This document shows, piece after piece, positions 8,711 to 16,857 of a DNA stretch of 64,000 nucleotides (positions are counted from its first letter, which is position 1; each line of letters starts with the position of its first letter). A program made the position numbers and the translations under genes. The stretch is from Alphaproteobacteria bacterium (GTDB taxonomy: Bacteria > Pseudomonadota > Alphaproteobacteria > JAJFFI01). The stretch is taken from NCBI GenBank assembly GCA_030066595.1, contig JASJBI010000002.1, forward strand, positions 1 to 64,000, read 5' to 3'. Under the pieces are notes generated by a model. That model was not told the origin of the DNA. It searched no databases and saw only the letters and a list, made by a program, of their open reading frames with translations.

Positions 8711-10066
8711 ATGGCTCTGTACACCGCGCTGCGAGAGCGCGATACGCCCGTGCGCGTCGGGCTGATCGGCGCGGGCAAGTTCGGCACCATGTTCCTGGCC
8801 CAGGCGCGGCGCACGCCTGGGCTGCAAGTGCTCGCGGTGGCCGATCTCGACCCGGACCGGGCGCGCCAGTCGTTGACCCGGATCGGCTGGCCGGCTGAGC
8901 AGATTGCGGCCAAGTCCTTTTCCGCGGCGCTCGAGAGCGGCGCCACCCACCTGACCGCGGACGCGGCGGGGCTGATTGCCGCCGACGGGCTCGACGTGGT
9001 GATCGAGGCCACCGGCGGTCCGGCCGCGGGCATCCGACATGCGCTGCTCTCCTGTGAGTACGGTCGGCATGTGGTCATGGTCAACGTCGAGGCCGACGCC
9101 CTGGCGGGGCCGTTGCTGGCGCGCCGGGCGGGCGAGGCCGGGGTGGTCTACTCGCTGGCCTATGGCGACCAGCCGGCGCTGATCGCGGAGTTGGTCGACT
9201 GGGCCCGCGCCGCGGGCTTCGACGTGGTCGCGGCCGGCAAGGGCACCAAATACCTGCCCGAATACCATGCCTCGACGCCGGACACGGTCTGGGACTACTA
9301 CGGCCTCACGCCCGAGGAGGCGCGGGCCGGCGGCATGAACCCGCAGATGTTCAACTCCTTCCTCGACGGCACCAAGTCGGCGATCGAGATGGCGGCGGTG
9401 GCCAACGCCACCGGGCTCACGCCGGCCGCGGACGGGCTCGGCTTTCCGCCCGCCGGCGTCGACGATCTGCCCAATGTCTGCCGGCCGCGGGCCGAGGGCG
9501 GGGCGCTCGCCCGCAAGGGCGCGGTCGAAGTGGTCTCCTCGCTCAACCGGGACGGCACGCCGGTGCACCGGGACCTGCGCTGGGGCGTTTATGTCAGCTT
9601 CGAGGCGGCGTCCGACTATGTCGCGCGCTGCTTCTCCGAGTACGGGCTGGTGACCGACTCGAGCGGCTGGTACGCCGCCATGTACAAGCCCTTCCATCTG
9701 ATCGGGCTGGAGCTTGGTATCTCGGTGGCCTCGGCGGCGCTGCGGGGGGAGCCGACCGGCGCGCCCACGGATTTCCGCGGGGACGTTGTCGCGGTGGCCA
9801 AGCGGGACCTGGCCGCAGGCGAGCTCTTGGACGGGGAGGGGGGCTACACGGTGTGGGGCCGGCTGATGCCCGCCGCCGACTCCCTCGCGGCCGGCGGCCT
9901 GCCGATCGGACTGGCCCACGGCGTGCGCCTGACCCGGGCGGTCGCGGCCGGCAGCATGCTCCGTTGGAGCGATGTCGCGGCGGACGAGGAGAGCCAGGTG
10001 GTGCGCGTCCGCCGGGAGATGGAGGCCGCTTTCACGCCTGCGCCTGTCGTGAAGGCGGGCGAATAA
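8711..10066 (+). CDS. SAF-domain homoserine-dehydrogenase-like oxidoreductase
   Basis: 451 aa. The N-terminal Rossmann fold has VGLIGAGKFGTMFLAQ and AVADLDPDRA. The middle catalytic region contains GDQPALIAELVDWARAAGFDVVAAGKGTKYLP. The C-terminal SAF-like segment (VAVAKRDLAAGELLDGEGGYTVWG) matches the 'predicted homoserine dehydrogenase with C-terminal SAF domain' family. The reaction is unproven. ATG at 8711 is chosen over an in-frame ATG at 8609 because the family begins a few residues before the NAD loop and AAGGGA precedes it. The next gene follows after 5 nt. Confidence 0.85.
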   Translation: MALYTALRERDTPVRVGLIGAGKFGTMFLAQARRTPGLQVLAVADLDPDRARQSLTRIGWPAEQIAAKSFSAALESGATHLTADAAGLIAADGLDVVIEATGGPAAGIRHALLSCEYGRHVVMVNVEADALAGPLLARRAGEAGVVYSLAYGDQPALIAELVDWARAAGFDVVAAGKGTKYLPEYHASTPDTVWDYYGLTPEEARAGGMNPQMFNSFLDGTKSAIEMAAVANATGLTPAADGLGFPPAGVDDLPNVCRPRAEGGALARKGAVEVVSSLNRDGTPVHRDLRWGVYVSFEAASDYVARCFSEYGLVTDSSGWYAAMYKPFHLIGLELGISVASAALRGEPTGAPTDFRGDVVAVAKRDLAAGELLDGEGGYTVWGRLMPAADSLAAGGLPIGLAHGVRLTRAVAAGSMLRWSDVAADEESQVVRVRREMEAAFTPAPVVKAGE

Positions 10067-10071
10067 CGGAG

Positions 10072-10560
10072 ATGCCGATGCAACGACTGACCGCGGTTCT
10101 TGTCGCCGCCGTGCTCTTATCGGGCGTGACCCAGCGTGCGTCCGCGTTCGAGGCCAAGGATTTCCCCTATGCAGGCGTTGAGGTCTTGGCCACCCCGCTT
10201 GACTTCAAGGACATGGTATCTCGTCTCGAGGCGGCGATCGACGCCAACAAGATGGGCCTCGTGACCAAGGCGTCGGCCAGCATCGGCGCGTCCCGTCGCG
10301 GCGTGACGATTCCGGGCAACATGGTCCTCGGCGTGTATCGCAACGACTTTGCCGTGCGCATGCTAGAGGCGAGCGTCCCTGCCGGTATCGAGGCGCCGTT
10401 GCGTTTCTACGTCACGGAGAATCCGGACGGCACTGCCACGCTGACATACCGGAAACCGAGCGCGGTCTTCGCGCCGTACAAGAACGCGGACCTTGATGCC
10501 ATGGCTGCCGAGCTCGACCCCATCTTCGCCAAAATCGCGGCCGAAGCCGCAGGTCGCTAG
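10072..10560 (+). CDS. exported DUF302-family protein
   Basis: 162 aa. Residues 1-24 form a signal peptide (VLVAAVLLSGVTQRASA). The mature part follows the DUF302 pattern: FKDMVSRLEAAIDANKMGLVTKA, then a central strand (GNMVLGVYRN), then PLRFYVTENPDGTATLTYRKPSAVFAPY. DUF302 proteins are small alpha/beta folds without an assigned activity. It starts 5 nt after the SAF-domain gene and is probably cotranscribed with it. Confidence 0.82.
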   Translation: MPMQRLTAVLVAAVLLSGVTQRASAFEAKDFPYAGVEVLATPLDFKDMVSRLEAAIDANKMGLVTKASASIGASRRGVTIPGNMVLGVYRNDFAVRMLEASVPAGIEAPLRFYVTENPDGTATLTYRKPSAVFAPYKNADLDAMAAELDPIFAKIAAEAAGR

Positions 10561-10581
10561 CGAGGCCGGCGAGTAGCGGTT

Positions 10582-11442
10582 CTACCCCGCCGCCGCGGCC
10601 GCTTCCTTGGCCAGATCCAACAACGCCGCCATGACCGGGGTCATGGCCGTGTCCTTGTGCCGGGCAAAGACGGTCGTCGCCCGCGCCATGGGTTCCGGGA
10701 GCGGCTCCAGTCTCAACGCCTCGCGATGCTGGGGCCGCTGGACCACGGATTTGGGCAACAGGGTGATGCCCATGCCCGCCGCCGCGCAGGCCAGAATGGC
10801 ATCGAGCGAGCCCAGCTCGATGATCTGGGATGGCACTTGGCCGTTCTCGCTGAGCCACTGTTCGGTGAGCAGGCGATAGGAGCATCCGTGGCGGAATGCC
10901 AGCATCGCGTCGGGCGTATCCGGCGCCGCGCCGGCCGCGCTGACCAGCACCAGCTCCTCCTCGAACACCGGCTCCTGCACGATCTCCGCCCGCTCGACCG
11001 GGCCGCTCACGAAGACGCCGTCCAGTTTGAAGGCCTGCACCTCGTCCAAGAGATCCGCGGTATGGCCGGTCTTGAGGCTCAGATCGACCTGCGGATAGGC
11101 CTTGTGGTAGTGCGCCAGCACGCCGGGCAGGCGCACCGCGGCCGTACTCTCGAGCGAGCCGATCTTGAGGGAGCCGGCAAACTCCACCGAGCCGCGCACG
11201 GCCTGCTCGGCCTCGCCCACCAGATGCAGCACCCGGTCGGCATAGCCCTGCAGCACGCGGCCCGCGGCAGTCAACGCGACGCCGCGGCTTTGGCGGTGAA
11301 ACAGCCGCGTGTCCAGCTCGTCCTCGAGCTGCTTGATGCGCGCCGACACGTTCGACTGTACGTAGTGCAGCTCCTCGGCGGCGCGGGAAACGCTGCCGGT
11401 CCGGGCCACGGCGGAGAAGATCTCAAGCGCTTTGCTGTCCAT
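10582..11442 (-). CDS. LysR-family transcriptional regulator
   Basis: 286 aa. An N-terminal winged helix-turn-helix (about 1-60, FSAVARTGSVSRAAEELHYVQSNVSARIKQLEDELDTRLFHR) and a LysR substrate-binding domain (about 85-280). It is divergent from a small gene and a nitronate monooxygenase, with 124 bp between that contain an inverted repeat. By the usual LysR arrangement it likely controls that pair and itself; the effector is unknown. Confidence 0.93.
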   Translation of the reverse strand: MDSKALEIFSAVARTGSVSRAAEELHYVQSNVSARIKQLEDELDTRLFHRQSRGVALTAAGRVLQGYADRVLHLVGEAEQAVRGSVEFAGSLKIGSLESTAAVRLPGVLAHYHKAYPQVDLSLKTGHTADLLDEVQAFKLDGVFVSGPVERAEIVQEPVFEEELVLVSAAGAAPDTPDAMLAFRHGCSYRLLTEQWLSENGQVPSQIIELGSLDAILACAAAGMGITLLPKSVVQRPQHREALRLEPLPEPMARATTVFARHKDTAMTPVMAALLDLAKEAAAAAG

Positions 11443-11461
11443 GGGAGTGATATTAATTTAA

Positions 11462-11492
11462 ACGAACGATCATATCAAGATTAATCGTTTGT
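11462..11492. promoter_or_regulatory. candidate LysR operator
   Basis: ACGAACGAT (11462-11470) and ATCGTTTGT (11484-11492) are inverted arms matching at 8 of 9 positions with a 13-bp spacer, 20 bp upstream of the lysR start. The surrounding AT-rich stretch contrasts with the GC-rich genes. Position and length suit a LysR autoregulatory site. Confidence 0.45.
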
Positions 11493-11566
11493 AATGATGT
11501 TTAATCCGGGCCATTCTCAGGGCATCCGGGGGCCGGGCTTTCGAACCAGCCACGAGGAGACCTGAG

Positions 11567-11803
11567 ATGACCATTTGGGACCCGAACCTGCGGCGGATCT
11601 ACGGCATGCGGCCGGATCTGTTCGCGTCCCCGCCGATCCGACGCGACCAGACCGGCGTGATCGATTTCAAGTATTACGCGGCGCGGGCGCATCGCGGCCG
11701 TTCGAATGCCTTTTGGTCCGCGTACCATCGTTTTGTCGGCATGCTGCGGGCGCTGCCGCGCCGCTTTGCCGGAGGCCAGAAAGGAGGCTGCGATGCCGCT
11801 TGA
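11567..11803 (+). CDS. small basic protein upstream of nitronate monooxygenase
   Basis: 78 aa, no signal peptide or membrane helix. The centre (IDFKYYAARAHRGRSNAFWSAYHRF) is aromatic and basic, resembling small DUF1127-like helical proteins, but I cannot place it in a family. GAGGAG lies just upstream of the ATG. Its last 11 nt overlap the start of the monooxygenase gene, and the Shine-Dalgarno sequence of that gene lies inside it, so the two are translationally coupled. Confidence 0.6.
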   Translation: MTIWDPNLRRIYGMRPDLFASPPIRRDQTGVIDFKYYAARAHRGRSNAFWSAYHRFVGMLRALPRRFAGGQKGGCDAA

Positions 11804-12755
11804 GACAGAGCTGACCCAACTGTTGGATATTGAGCATCCGATCCTGCTGGCGCCGATGGATCTGGTGGCCGGCGGCGCGCTGGCGGCGGCCGTTTCCGAT
11901 GCGGGCGGTCTGGGGTTGATAGGCGCGGGCTACGGCCAGGCCGAGTGGATGGAGCGGGAGTTTGCGGCCGCCGGCAACCAGCGCACCGGCGTCGGCTTTA
12001 TTACCTGGAGCCTGGGCGATCGGCTGGAGCTCCTAGACATGGCGCTGGCGCGCAAGCCCCAGGCCCTGATGCTGTCCTTCGGCGACCCGGCCCCCTTTGC
12101 CGGGCGCATCAAGGACGCGGGCGTGCCGTTGATCTGCCAGGTGCAGACCGTGCCCGACGCCCGGGCCGCGGTCGCCGCCGGCGCCGACGTGATCGTCGCC
12201 CAGGGCACCGAGGGCGGTGGCCACGCCCAGTCGCGCTCCACCTTCACGCTCGTCCCCGCCGTGGTCGACGCGGTGGCGCCGGTGCCGGTTGTGGCAGCCG
12301 GCGGCGTCGCCGACGGCCGGGGGCTCGCCGCGGCCCTGATGCTGGGCGCAGCCGGCGTGCTGGTGGGCACCCGGTTCTACGCCACCCAGGAGGCGCTCGG
12401 CCAGGCCGAGGCCAAGGCCCGCATCGTCGCGGCCAGCGGCGAGGACACCGTCCGCGGCAAGCTGTTCGACATCATCCGCGACGCCAAATGGCCCGAGGAG
12501 TTCACCGGCCGGGTGCTGAAGAACGCCTTCTCGGACCGCTGGGACGGCCGCGACGGCGAGCTGGTCGCCGCCATCGACGACGAGCGCACCCGTTTCCAAG
12601 AGGCCGCCGCGCAACAGGATTTCGACATGCTGCCGGTGATCGCAGGCGAGGCGGCGGGCCTGATCCACGACCTGCCGCCGGCAGGCGAACTGGTGCGGCG
12701 CATGGTCGAAGACGCCAAGGCAGCGCTCGCCGCGGGGCGGGCAGGCGTTGGCTGA
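11793..12755 (+). CDS. nitronate monooxygenase family protein
   Basis: Flavin-dependent TIM-barrel enzyme that would oxidise alkyl nitronates. 320 aa. Visible family features are HPILLAPMDLVAGGALAAAVSDAGGLG at the N-terminus, the FMN-phosphate and active-site segment VAQGTEGGGHAQ, and AAGGVADGRGLAAALMLGAAGVLVGTRF. The start at 11793 has AAGGAGG 7 nt upstream. Related enoyl reductases and dioxygenases share this fold, so the substrate is uncertain. It overlaps the small gene before it and is divergent from lysR. Confidence 0.9.
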   Translation: MPLETELTQLLDIEHPILLAPMDLVAGGALAAAVSDAGGLGLIGAGYGQAEWMEREFAAAGNQRTGVGFITWSLGDRLELLDMALARKPQALMLSFGDPAPFAGRIKDAGVPLICQVQTVPDARAAVAAGADVIVAQGTEGGGHAQSRSTFTLVPAVVDAVAPVPVVAAGGVADGRGLAAALMLGAAGVLVGTRFYATQEALGQAEAKARIVAASGEDTVRGKLFDIIRDAKWPEEFTGRVLKNAFSDRWDGRDGELVAAIDDERTRFQEAAAQQDFDMLPVIAGEAAGLIHDLPPAGELVRRMVEDAKAALAAGRAGVG

Positions 12756-12767
12756 GCGTTAAGCGTC

Positions 12768-14078
12768 CTACCCGTGGGTGGCGATGATCTGGCGCGCCGC
12801 CTCGAGTCCGGAGAGATGGGCCCCGGCGAGCTGGGTCGCCCATTCGGGCACGCAGGCTTCGCCTGCGAAGTAAAGGCGATCGCCGACCGGCTCGGCCAGT
12901 ACGCGGCGCATCTTCGCCTGCCCCGGCAGCGCGGCGGAATAGCTGCCGCGGGTCCAGGAATCCTGCCCCCATTCCGTGACGAGGCCCGTGACGAAACGCC
13001 GGTCGGCGGCGTTGCCGAGCAGCTCGCGCACGACCTGCCGTCCGTAGTCGAGCGCGTCGGCCTCGCCGGCCGCTTCGAGCTCCTGTCCGAAACGGCCGCC
13101 GACGAACCCGATCATGAGCTCGGTTCCGAAGGGCCGGACCAGGAAATCGCCCGGCCGCCCCGCCCGGTCCAGGCCGATCAGCCAGGAGCCCGGCGCCACC
13201 TCGAAGGTTCCGGCCCGATACTGCAAGGCCACCTTGTTCAACAGTCCCATCGGTAGGGCTGCGATGGCGTCCCGTTTCCGGGCTGGCAGGGTCGGGGTGA
13301 AGCGGATCGTGCCGGCGGCGAGGATGCCGGTCGAGACGCTGACCAGCGCGGCCTTGGCCTCGAGGTTGCCCCGCGCCGTTTCCACCGATACGCCGCGCGC
13401 GTCCCAGCGCACCGAACGGGCCGGGGTGGACAATTCCACCGGCACGCGGCGTCCATAGAGGTTGACCATGCGCCCGAGACCCTCGCGCACCAGCCACTCC
13501 TCGCCGGTCCCGATCTGCGCGTAGCGGTCGGCAACCGAGAGCCCCTCCAGATCGACGCCATAGCTGACCGATACCGCCAGCGTCGCCGCCAGCCGGTCCC
13601 AGTCGCTGCGCGGCTGAAAGACCGTCGCCGCCGCCACGTCGCGGCCTGACTCGCCGGCCTCGTCCAGGTTCTGATTCAGCCGTGCGAACGCGTCCTCGAG
13701 CGCCTCGCTCTGGTTTTCGTCTTGGAGGCGCCCGCCGCGATAGACCAGAACATCGCCGTCATCCGGCGCGGTGGTCAGCCCCAGCTCGCGAGCGATCGGC
13801 GTCAACGGGTTCTGGTCGGCCGAATGCAGCCAGGCGCAGCCGTGGTCGAAGGGCACGCCGAAGGTCTCGCTTTCGGTGAATGCGCGTCCCCCGATGCGGT
13901 TTCGCGCCTCGAGCACGGTGACGCGCGCCCCGGCCGCAGCGAGCGCGCGTGCCGCCGTCAGCCCGGCCATGCCCGCGCCGATCACGACAACGTCGGTCTC
14001 GGCCGCCGAAGCGATGGCTGGCGCAAGGGGCAGCGTGGTGAGACCCGTGAGAAATACGCGTCGGGAAAGGGGAGTCAT
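12768..14078 (-). CDS. Tat-exported FAD-dependent amine oxidase
   Basis: 436 aa. A twin-arginine leader (SRRVFLTGLTTLPLAPAIASA) directs a folded flavoprotein to the periplasm. The FAD motif VVVIGAGMAGLTAARAL is at about 30-46, followed by VLEARNRIGGRAFTE. The C-terminal flavin block is RLYFAGEACVPEWATQLAGAHLSGLEAA. This is the flavin monoamine / polyamine oxidase family. Its 3' end faces the nitronate monooxygenase gene and it is divergent from the SDR gene. Confidence 0.9.
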   Translation of the reverse strand: MTPLSRRVFLTGLTTLPLAPAIASAAETDVVVIGAGMAGLTAARALAAAGARVTVLEARNRIGGRAFTESETFGVPFDHGCAWLHSADQNPLTPIARELGLTTAPDDGDVLVYRGGRLQDENQSEALEDAFARLNQNLDEAGESGRDVAAATVFQPRSDWDRLAATLAVSVSYGVDLEGLSVADRYAQIGTGEEWLVREGLGRMVNLYGRRVPVELSTPARSVRWDARGVSVETARGNLEAKAALVSVSTGILAAGTIRFTPTLPARKRDAIAALPMGLLNKVALQYRAGTFEVAPGSWLIGLDRAGRPGDFLVRPFGTELMIGFVGGRFGQELEAAGEADALDYGRQVVRELLGNAADRRFVTGLVTEWGQDSWTRGSYSAALPGQAKMRRVLAEPVGDRLYFAGEACVPEWATQLAGAHLSGLEAARQIIATHG

Positions 14079-14182
14079 GGACCCGGGGCTCTGACAGCGC
14101 TATCAGTTGGCCGCAGTTTCTCCAGCCGTGACGAGGCTGGCAAGGCCCGTCGCCGAATGCCGACCGCAAGAGGGAGCCTCGG

Positions 14183-14932
14183 ATGCCTGATCAAGTCGCC
14201 ATCGTGACCGGCGGGTCGCGCGGCATCGGCGCGGCCACCGTGCGCCTGGCCGCTGTTCAGGGTTATGCCGTGTGCGTGAACTACCGGGCCGACGCGACGG
14301 CGGCCGACGGGCTGGTCGAGGAGATCCGCGCGGCCGGCGGGCGCGCCATCGCGGTCGCCGGCGACATGGCCGTCGAGGCGGACGTCGGACTTCTGTTCGA
14401 AACGGTGGACCGGGAGCTCGGCGCTGTCACGGCGCTGGTCAACAACGCCGGCATCACCGGCCTGGCGAGCCGCCTGGTCGAGGCGACGCCGGAGACCATC
14501 CGGCAAGTCGTCGGCCTGAACGTCACCGGCCTGATCCTTTGCACGCAGCAGGCGGTGGCCCGCATGTCCACGGCGCGGGGCGGGGCCGGCGGCGCCATCG
14601 TCAACCTGTCCTCCGTCGCCGCCACCCTCGGCAGCCCGGGGGAGTACACCTGGTACGCCGCGACAAAGGCTGCGGTCGATTGCTTTACCTTCGGCCTGTC
14701 CCAGGAAGTGGCGCGCGAGGGCATTCGGGTCAATGGGGTGGCGCCGGGCCTGATCGAAACCGAGATCCACGCCACCTCCGGACGCCCGGACCGGTTGGAG
14801 AAACTGGCGCCCAGCGTGCCCATGGGCCGCGCCGGCACGGCGGACGAGGTCGCTGAGGCCATCCTGTGGCTCTTGTCCGACAAGGCGTCCTATGTCTCCG
14901 GGACCGTGCTGCGGGTCGGCGGCGCTCGCTGA
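14183..14932 (+). CDS. short-chain dehydrogenase/reductase
   Basis: 249 aa classical SDR. The cofactor loop TGGSRGIG is at 9-16, NNAG at 87-90, and the catalytic Ser (143/144), Y158 and K162 sit in SSVAATLG...YAATK. The C-terminal segment ends SYVSGTVLRVGGAR. N34-Y35-R36 after the second strand suggests preference for NADPH. The substrate is not evident. GAGGGAG lies upstream of the ATG. Confidence 0.92.
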   Translation: MPDQVAIVTGGSRGIGAATVRLAAVQGYAVCVNYRADATAADGLVEEIRAAGGRAIAVAGDMAVEADVGLLFETVDRELGAVTALVNNAGITGLASRLVEATPETIRQVVGLNVTGLILCTQQAVARMSTARGGAGGAIVNLSSVAATLGSPGEYTWYAATKAAVDCFTFGLSQEVAREGIRVNGVAPGLIETEIHATSGRPDRLEKLAPSVPMGRAGTADEVAEAILWLLSDKASYVSGTVLRVGGAR

Positions 14933-14971
14933 GCGGCTCGCCCAGATACACAAAGAACTTGTCATCCTCAT

Positions 14972-15045
14972 CCTTCGAGACGCCGCTTTCATCCTGAGGA
15001 GGCCTGCAAGGCCGTCTCGAAGGAGAAGGCGACTCCTCAGGATGA
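14972..15045. repeat. interleaved inverted-repeat element
   Basis: Two perfect inverted repeats are interleaved. CCTTCGAGACG (14972-14982) pairs with 15013-15023, and TCATCCTGAGGAG (14989-15001) pairs with 15033-15045. The order is A-B-A'-B', so the two stems exclude each other unless a pseudoknot forms. It sits between the convergent ends of the SDR gene and a minus-strand gene. Similar elements are common between genes in alphaproteobacteria. Confidence 0.8.
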
Positions 15046-15124
15046 AGCGTGCAAGTCAAGGACAAAGGGTGGCGATCGAACGACCAAGTGCGCGGGTGGA
15101 CATCGAGCCACTGTCGCTCGCGTG

Positions 15125-15448
15125 TCAGAGCGCTCTGACCTCGTCCGGGCCGACCGCCACCTCGAAATGCTCCGCCTCGTCCGCGAAGCGGATCAGGAAC
15201 GCCTTGTCCTCGGGATAGTAGCGGGCGGTTGCATAGTTCTCGCCGGCGAAGGCCTTGATCGCCTCAATCGAGTCCCACAGCGTGAGCGTCAGGAACTCGA
15301 CCTCCGCGCCCCGATCCCGGCACAGCAGATAGGTGGCGAGATTGCCGGGGGTGGATGCGTAGTCCTTGAGACCGGTGGTCTTGAGATAGTCGACATAGGC
15401 GGCCTTCTTTTCCTTGGGCACCGGTCCGCGCCACATACGGACGATCAT
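15125..15448 (-). CDS. ABM-like dimeric alpha/beta-barrel protein
   Basis: 107 aa, a single ferredoxin-like domain of the antibiotic-biosynthesis-monooxygenase type: MIVRMWRG at the start, then LTLTLWDSIEAIKAFAGENYATARYYPED. Such proteins are cofactorless monooxygenases or small-molecule binders; the catalytic set cannot be judged here. The start at 15448 is supported by GGAGGAG 5 nt upstream. It is divergent from an Lrp-family regulator, its likely controller. A similar domain is at 41707. Confidence 0.78.
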   Translation of the reverse strand: MIVRMWRGPVPKEKKAAYVDYLKTTGLKDYASTPGNLATYLLCRDRGAEVEFLTLTLWDSIEAIKAFAGENYATARYYPEDKAFLIRFADEAEHFEVAVGPDEVRAL

Positions 15449-15488
15449 GGTTCTCCTCCAATGATATTCTCGCGTGTCGCTTGTAACG

Positions 15489-15501
15489 CGAATTTCATTC
15501 G
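15489..15501. promoter_or_regulatory. candidate Lrp-family operator
   Basis: CGAAT-TTC-ATTCG is a perfect 5-bp inverted repeat in the 67-bp AT-rich gap between the divergent ABM-like and Lrp-family genes. The shape and position are what an autoregulating Lrp/AsnC protein would use. Confidence 0.4.
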
Positions 15502-15515
15502 AGTAAAACTCTGTA

Positions 15516-16016
15516 ATGATGAATGTGATTAAGAAACGAACCACATTCGGTTCAGTGGATCAGGCCGGGGCGGGCCTGAAAGACCGGGACCGCACGCTGT
15601 TAGGCCTGCTCAAGGCGGATGCCAGCGCGAAATATGCGGAGCTCGGCCGGGCGGTGCACCTGTCGCCGCCGGCGGTGTTCGAACGGGTCAAAAAGCTCAA
15701 GCGCCTGGGCATCATCCGGCGCACCACGGTGGACATCGATCCCCGGGCGCTCGGGCTCCAGGTGCTCGCCTTCGTCGAGCTCACCTACACCCGGCTCACG
15801 AGCCCGGAGATGGCGGCGGCGCTGGAGGACTTCGCCGAGATCGAGGAGTGCCACAGCATCGCCGGCGCGGCCTGCATGCTGCTCAAGGTGCGTACCCCGG
15901 ATTCGGCCGCGCTCGAGGCGTTCCTGAACGCGTTGCAAAAGCTCCCGCATGTGGAGCGGACGCAGACCACGGTGGTGCTGTCGAGCTATTTCGAGCGTGG
16001 CGTGCGGGTGAACTAG
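15516..16016 (+). CDS. Lrp/AsnC-family transcriptional regulator
   Basis: 166 aa. The N-terminal helix-turn-helix is at about 22-65 (DRTLLGLLKADASAKYAELGRAVHLSPPAVFERVKKLKRLGII) and is followed by the RAM effector domain (about 85-155). Two ATGs in a row make the exact start uncertain by one codon, and no strong Shine-Dalgarno sequence is visible. It is divergent from the ABM-like gene; the pair looks like a local regulator-target unit. Confidence 0.92.
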   Translation: MMNVIKKRTTFGSVDQAGAGLKDRDRTLLGLLKADASAKYAELGRAVHLSPPAVFERVKKLKRLGIIRRTTVDIDPRALGLQVLAFVELTYTRLTSPEMAAALEDFAEIEECHSIAGAACMLLKVRTPDSAALEAFLNALQKLPHVERTQTTVVLSSYFERGVRVN

Positions 16017-16131
16017 CGGACCCGTTGCCCGAAACCGGAGGTCGGTCAGGCATAGCGAATTGCGCACTTGCCGGGCCGGGCCGCGCGGTGCAGATTTGCC
16101 GCCCGCTGTTCGTCTCGCCTAGGCTCCGCGC

Positions 16132-16836
16132 ATGACCCCTCCTGGATCGCCGGCACGACGCCGCGTTGTTCTGTCGGCCGCGCTTCTCTTGTTTGCCGCC
16201 AGCCAAGCGGGGGCGCAATCCGCGCTTACGCCGCCGCAAGGTGGGGAGCCGCCGGAGGCGCCCGCGGCGGTGCCCTCTCCGGTGGTCTATTTCGCGCCGC
16301 TCAGACCCGGCACGAAAATCGTCTATCGCAATGTCGATGCCGATGGCCGGGAAAGCCAGCAGACCTGGACGGTCCTGCCCGAAACCATCTTCAACGGCCG
16401 CCCGGTGACGCCGCTCAGAAGCGGGACCACCATGCAGATCCTCGACAGCAGCGACCGCAACTGGATCGCCACCATGCGCGAAGACGGCGCGGTGGAGGAG
16501 GCCGAACCGCACCGCGGCGTGTTCGTCTGGCCGCTCGTGGTCGGCAAGAACTGGGAGGCGGAATTCATCTATCACGATCGGAGCAGGGACTTCTCCGTAG
16601 GACCGATCGGCACCAGCTGGGCGGTCGAGGCTTGGGAACCGGTAACCACGCCGGCCGGCACCTTCGAAGCCATGCGCCTGCGCGGCGAGCCGCGGCGCAA
16701 CAACACGCGACGGACCCTGCTATGGTACGCGCCCAACCCGGGCGTCATCGTGCGCCGTCAGGTGGTGCAGGCCACCGGCCGGGGCAACGAGCGCGCCGTC
16801 GTGACCTGGGAGCTGATCGATTACACGCCTGGCTGA
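16132..16836 (+). CDS. exported protein of unknown function (234 aa)
   Basis: The signal peptide is RRRVVLSAALLLFAASQAGAQ (end near residue 29), followed by a Pro/Gly-rich linker. The mature domain is beta-strand-rich with many Trp and Tyr (WTVLPETIFNGRPV, VGKNWEAEFIY, LLWYAPNPGVIVRRQV), like soluble periplasmic beta proteins. No family is recognised. It ends 21 nt before zapE on the same strand and may be cotranscribed with it. Confidence 0.65.
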   Translation: MTPPGSPARRRVVLSAALLLFAASQAGAQSALTPPQGGEPPEAPAAVPSPVVYFAPLRPGTKIVYRNVDADGRESQQTWTVLPETIFNGRPVTPLRSGTTMQILDSSDRNWIATMREDGAVEEAEPHRGVFVWPLVVGKNWEAEFIYHDRSRDFSVGPIGTSWAVEAWEPVTTPAGTFEAMRLRGEPRRNNTRRTLLWYAPNPGVIVRRQVVQATGRGNERAVVTWELIDYTPG

Positions 16837-16857
16837 TCTCCAGGCTCCGCCGCGGCC

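Noticed and set aside
7853-9919. A 688-codon minus-strand frame across the SAF-domain gene and exporter
   Set aside because: It overlaps two genes with clear families in other frames and is low-complexity.
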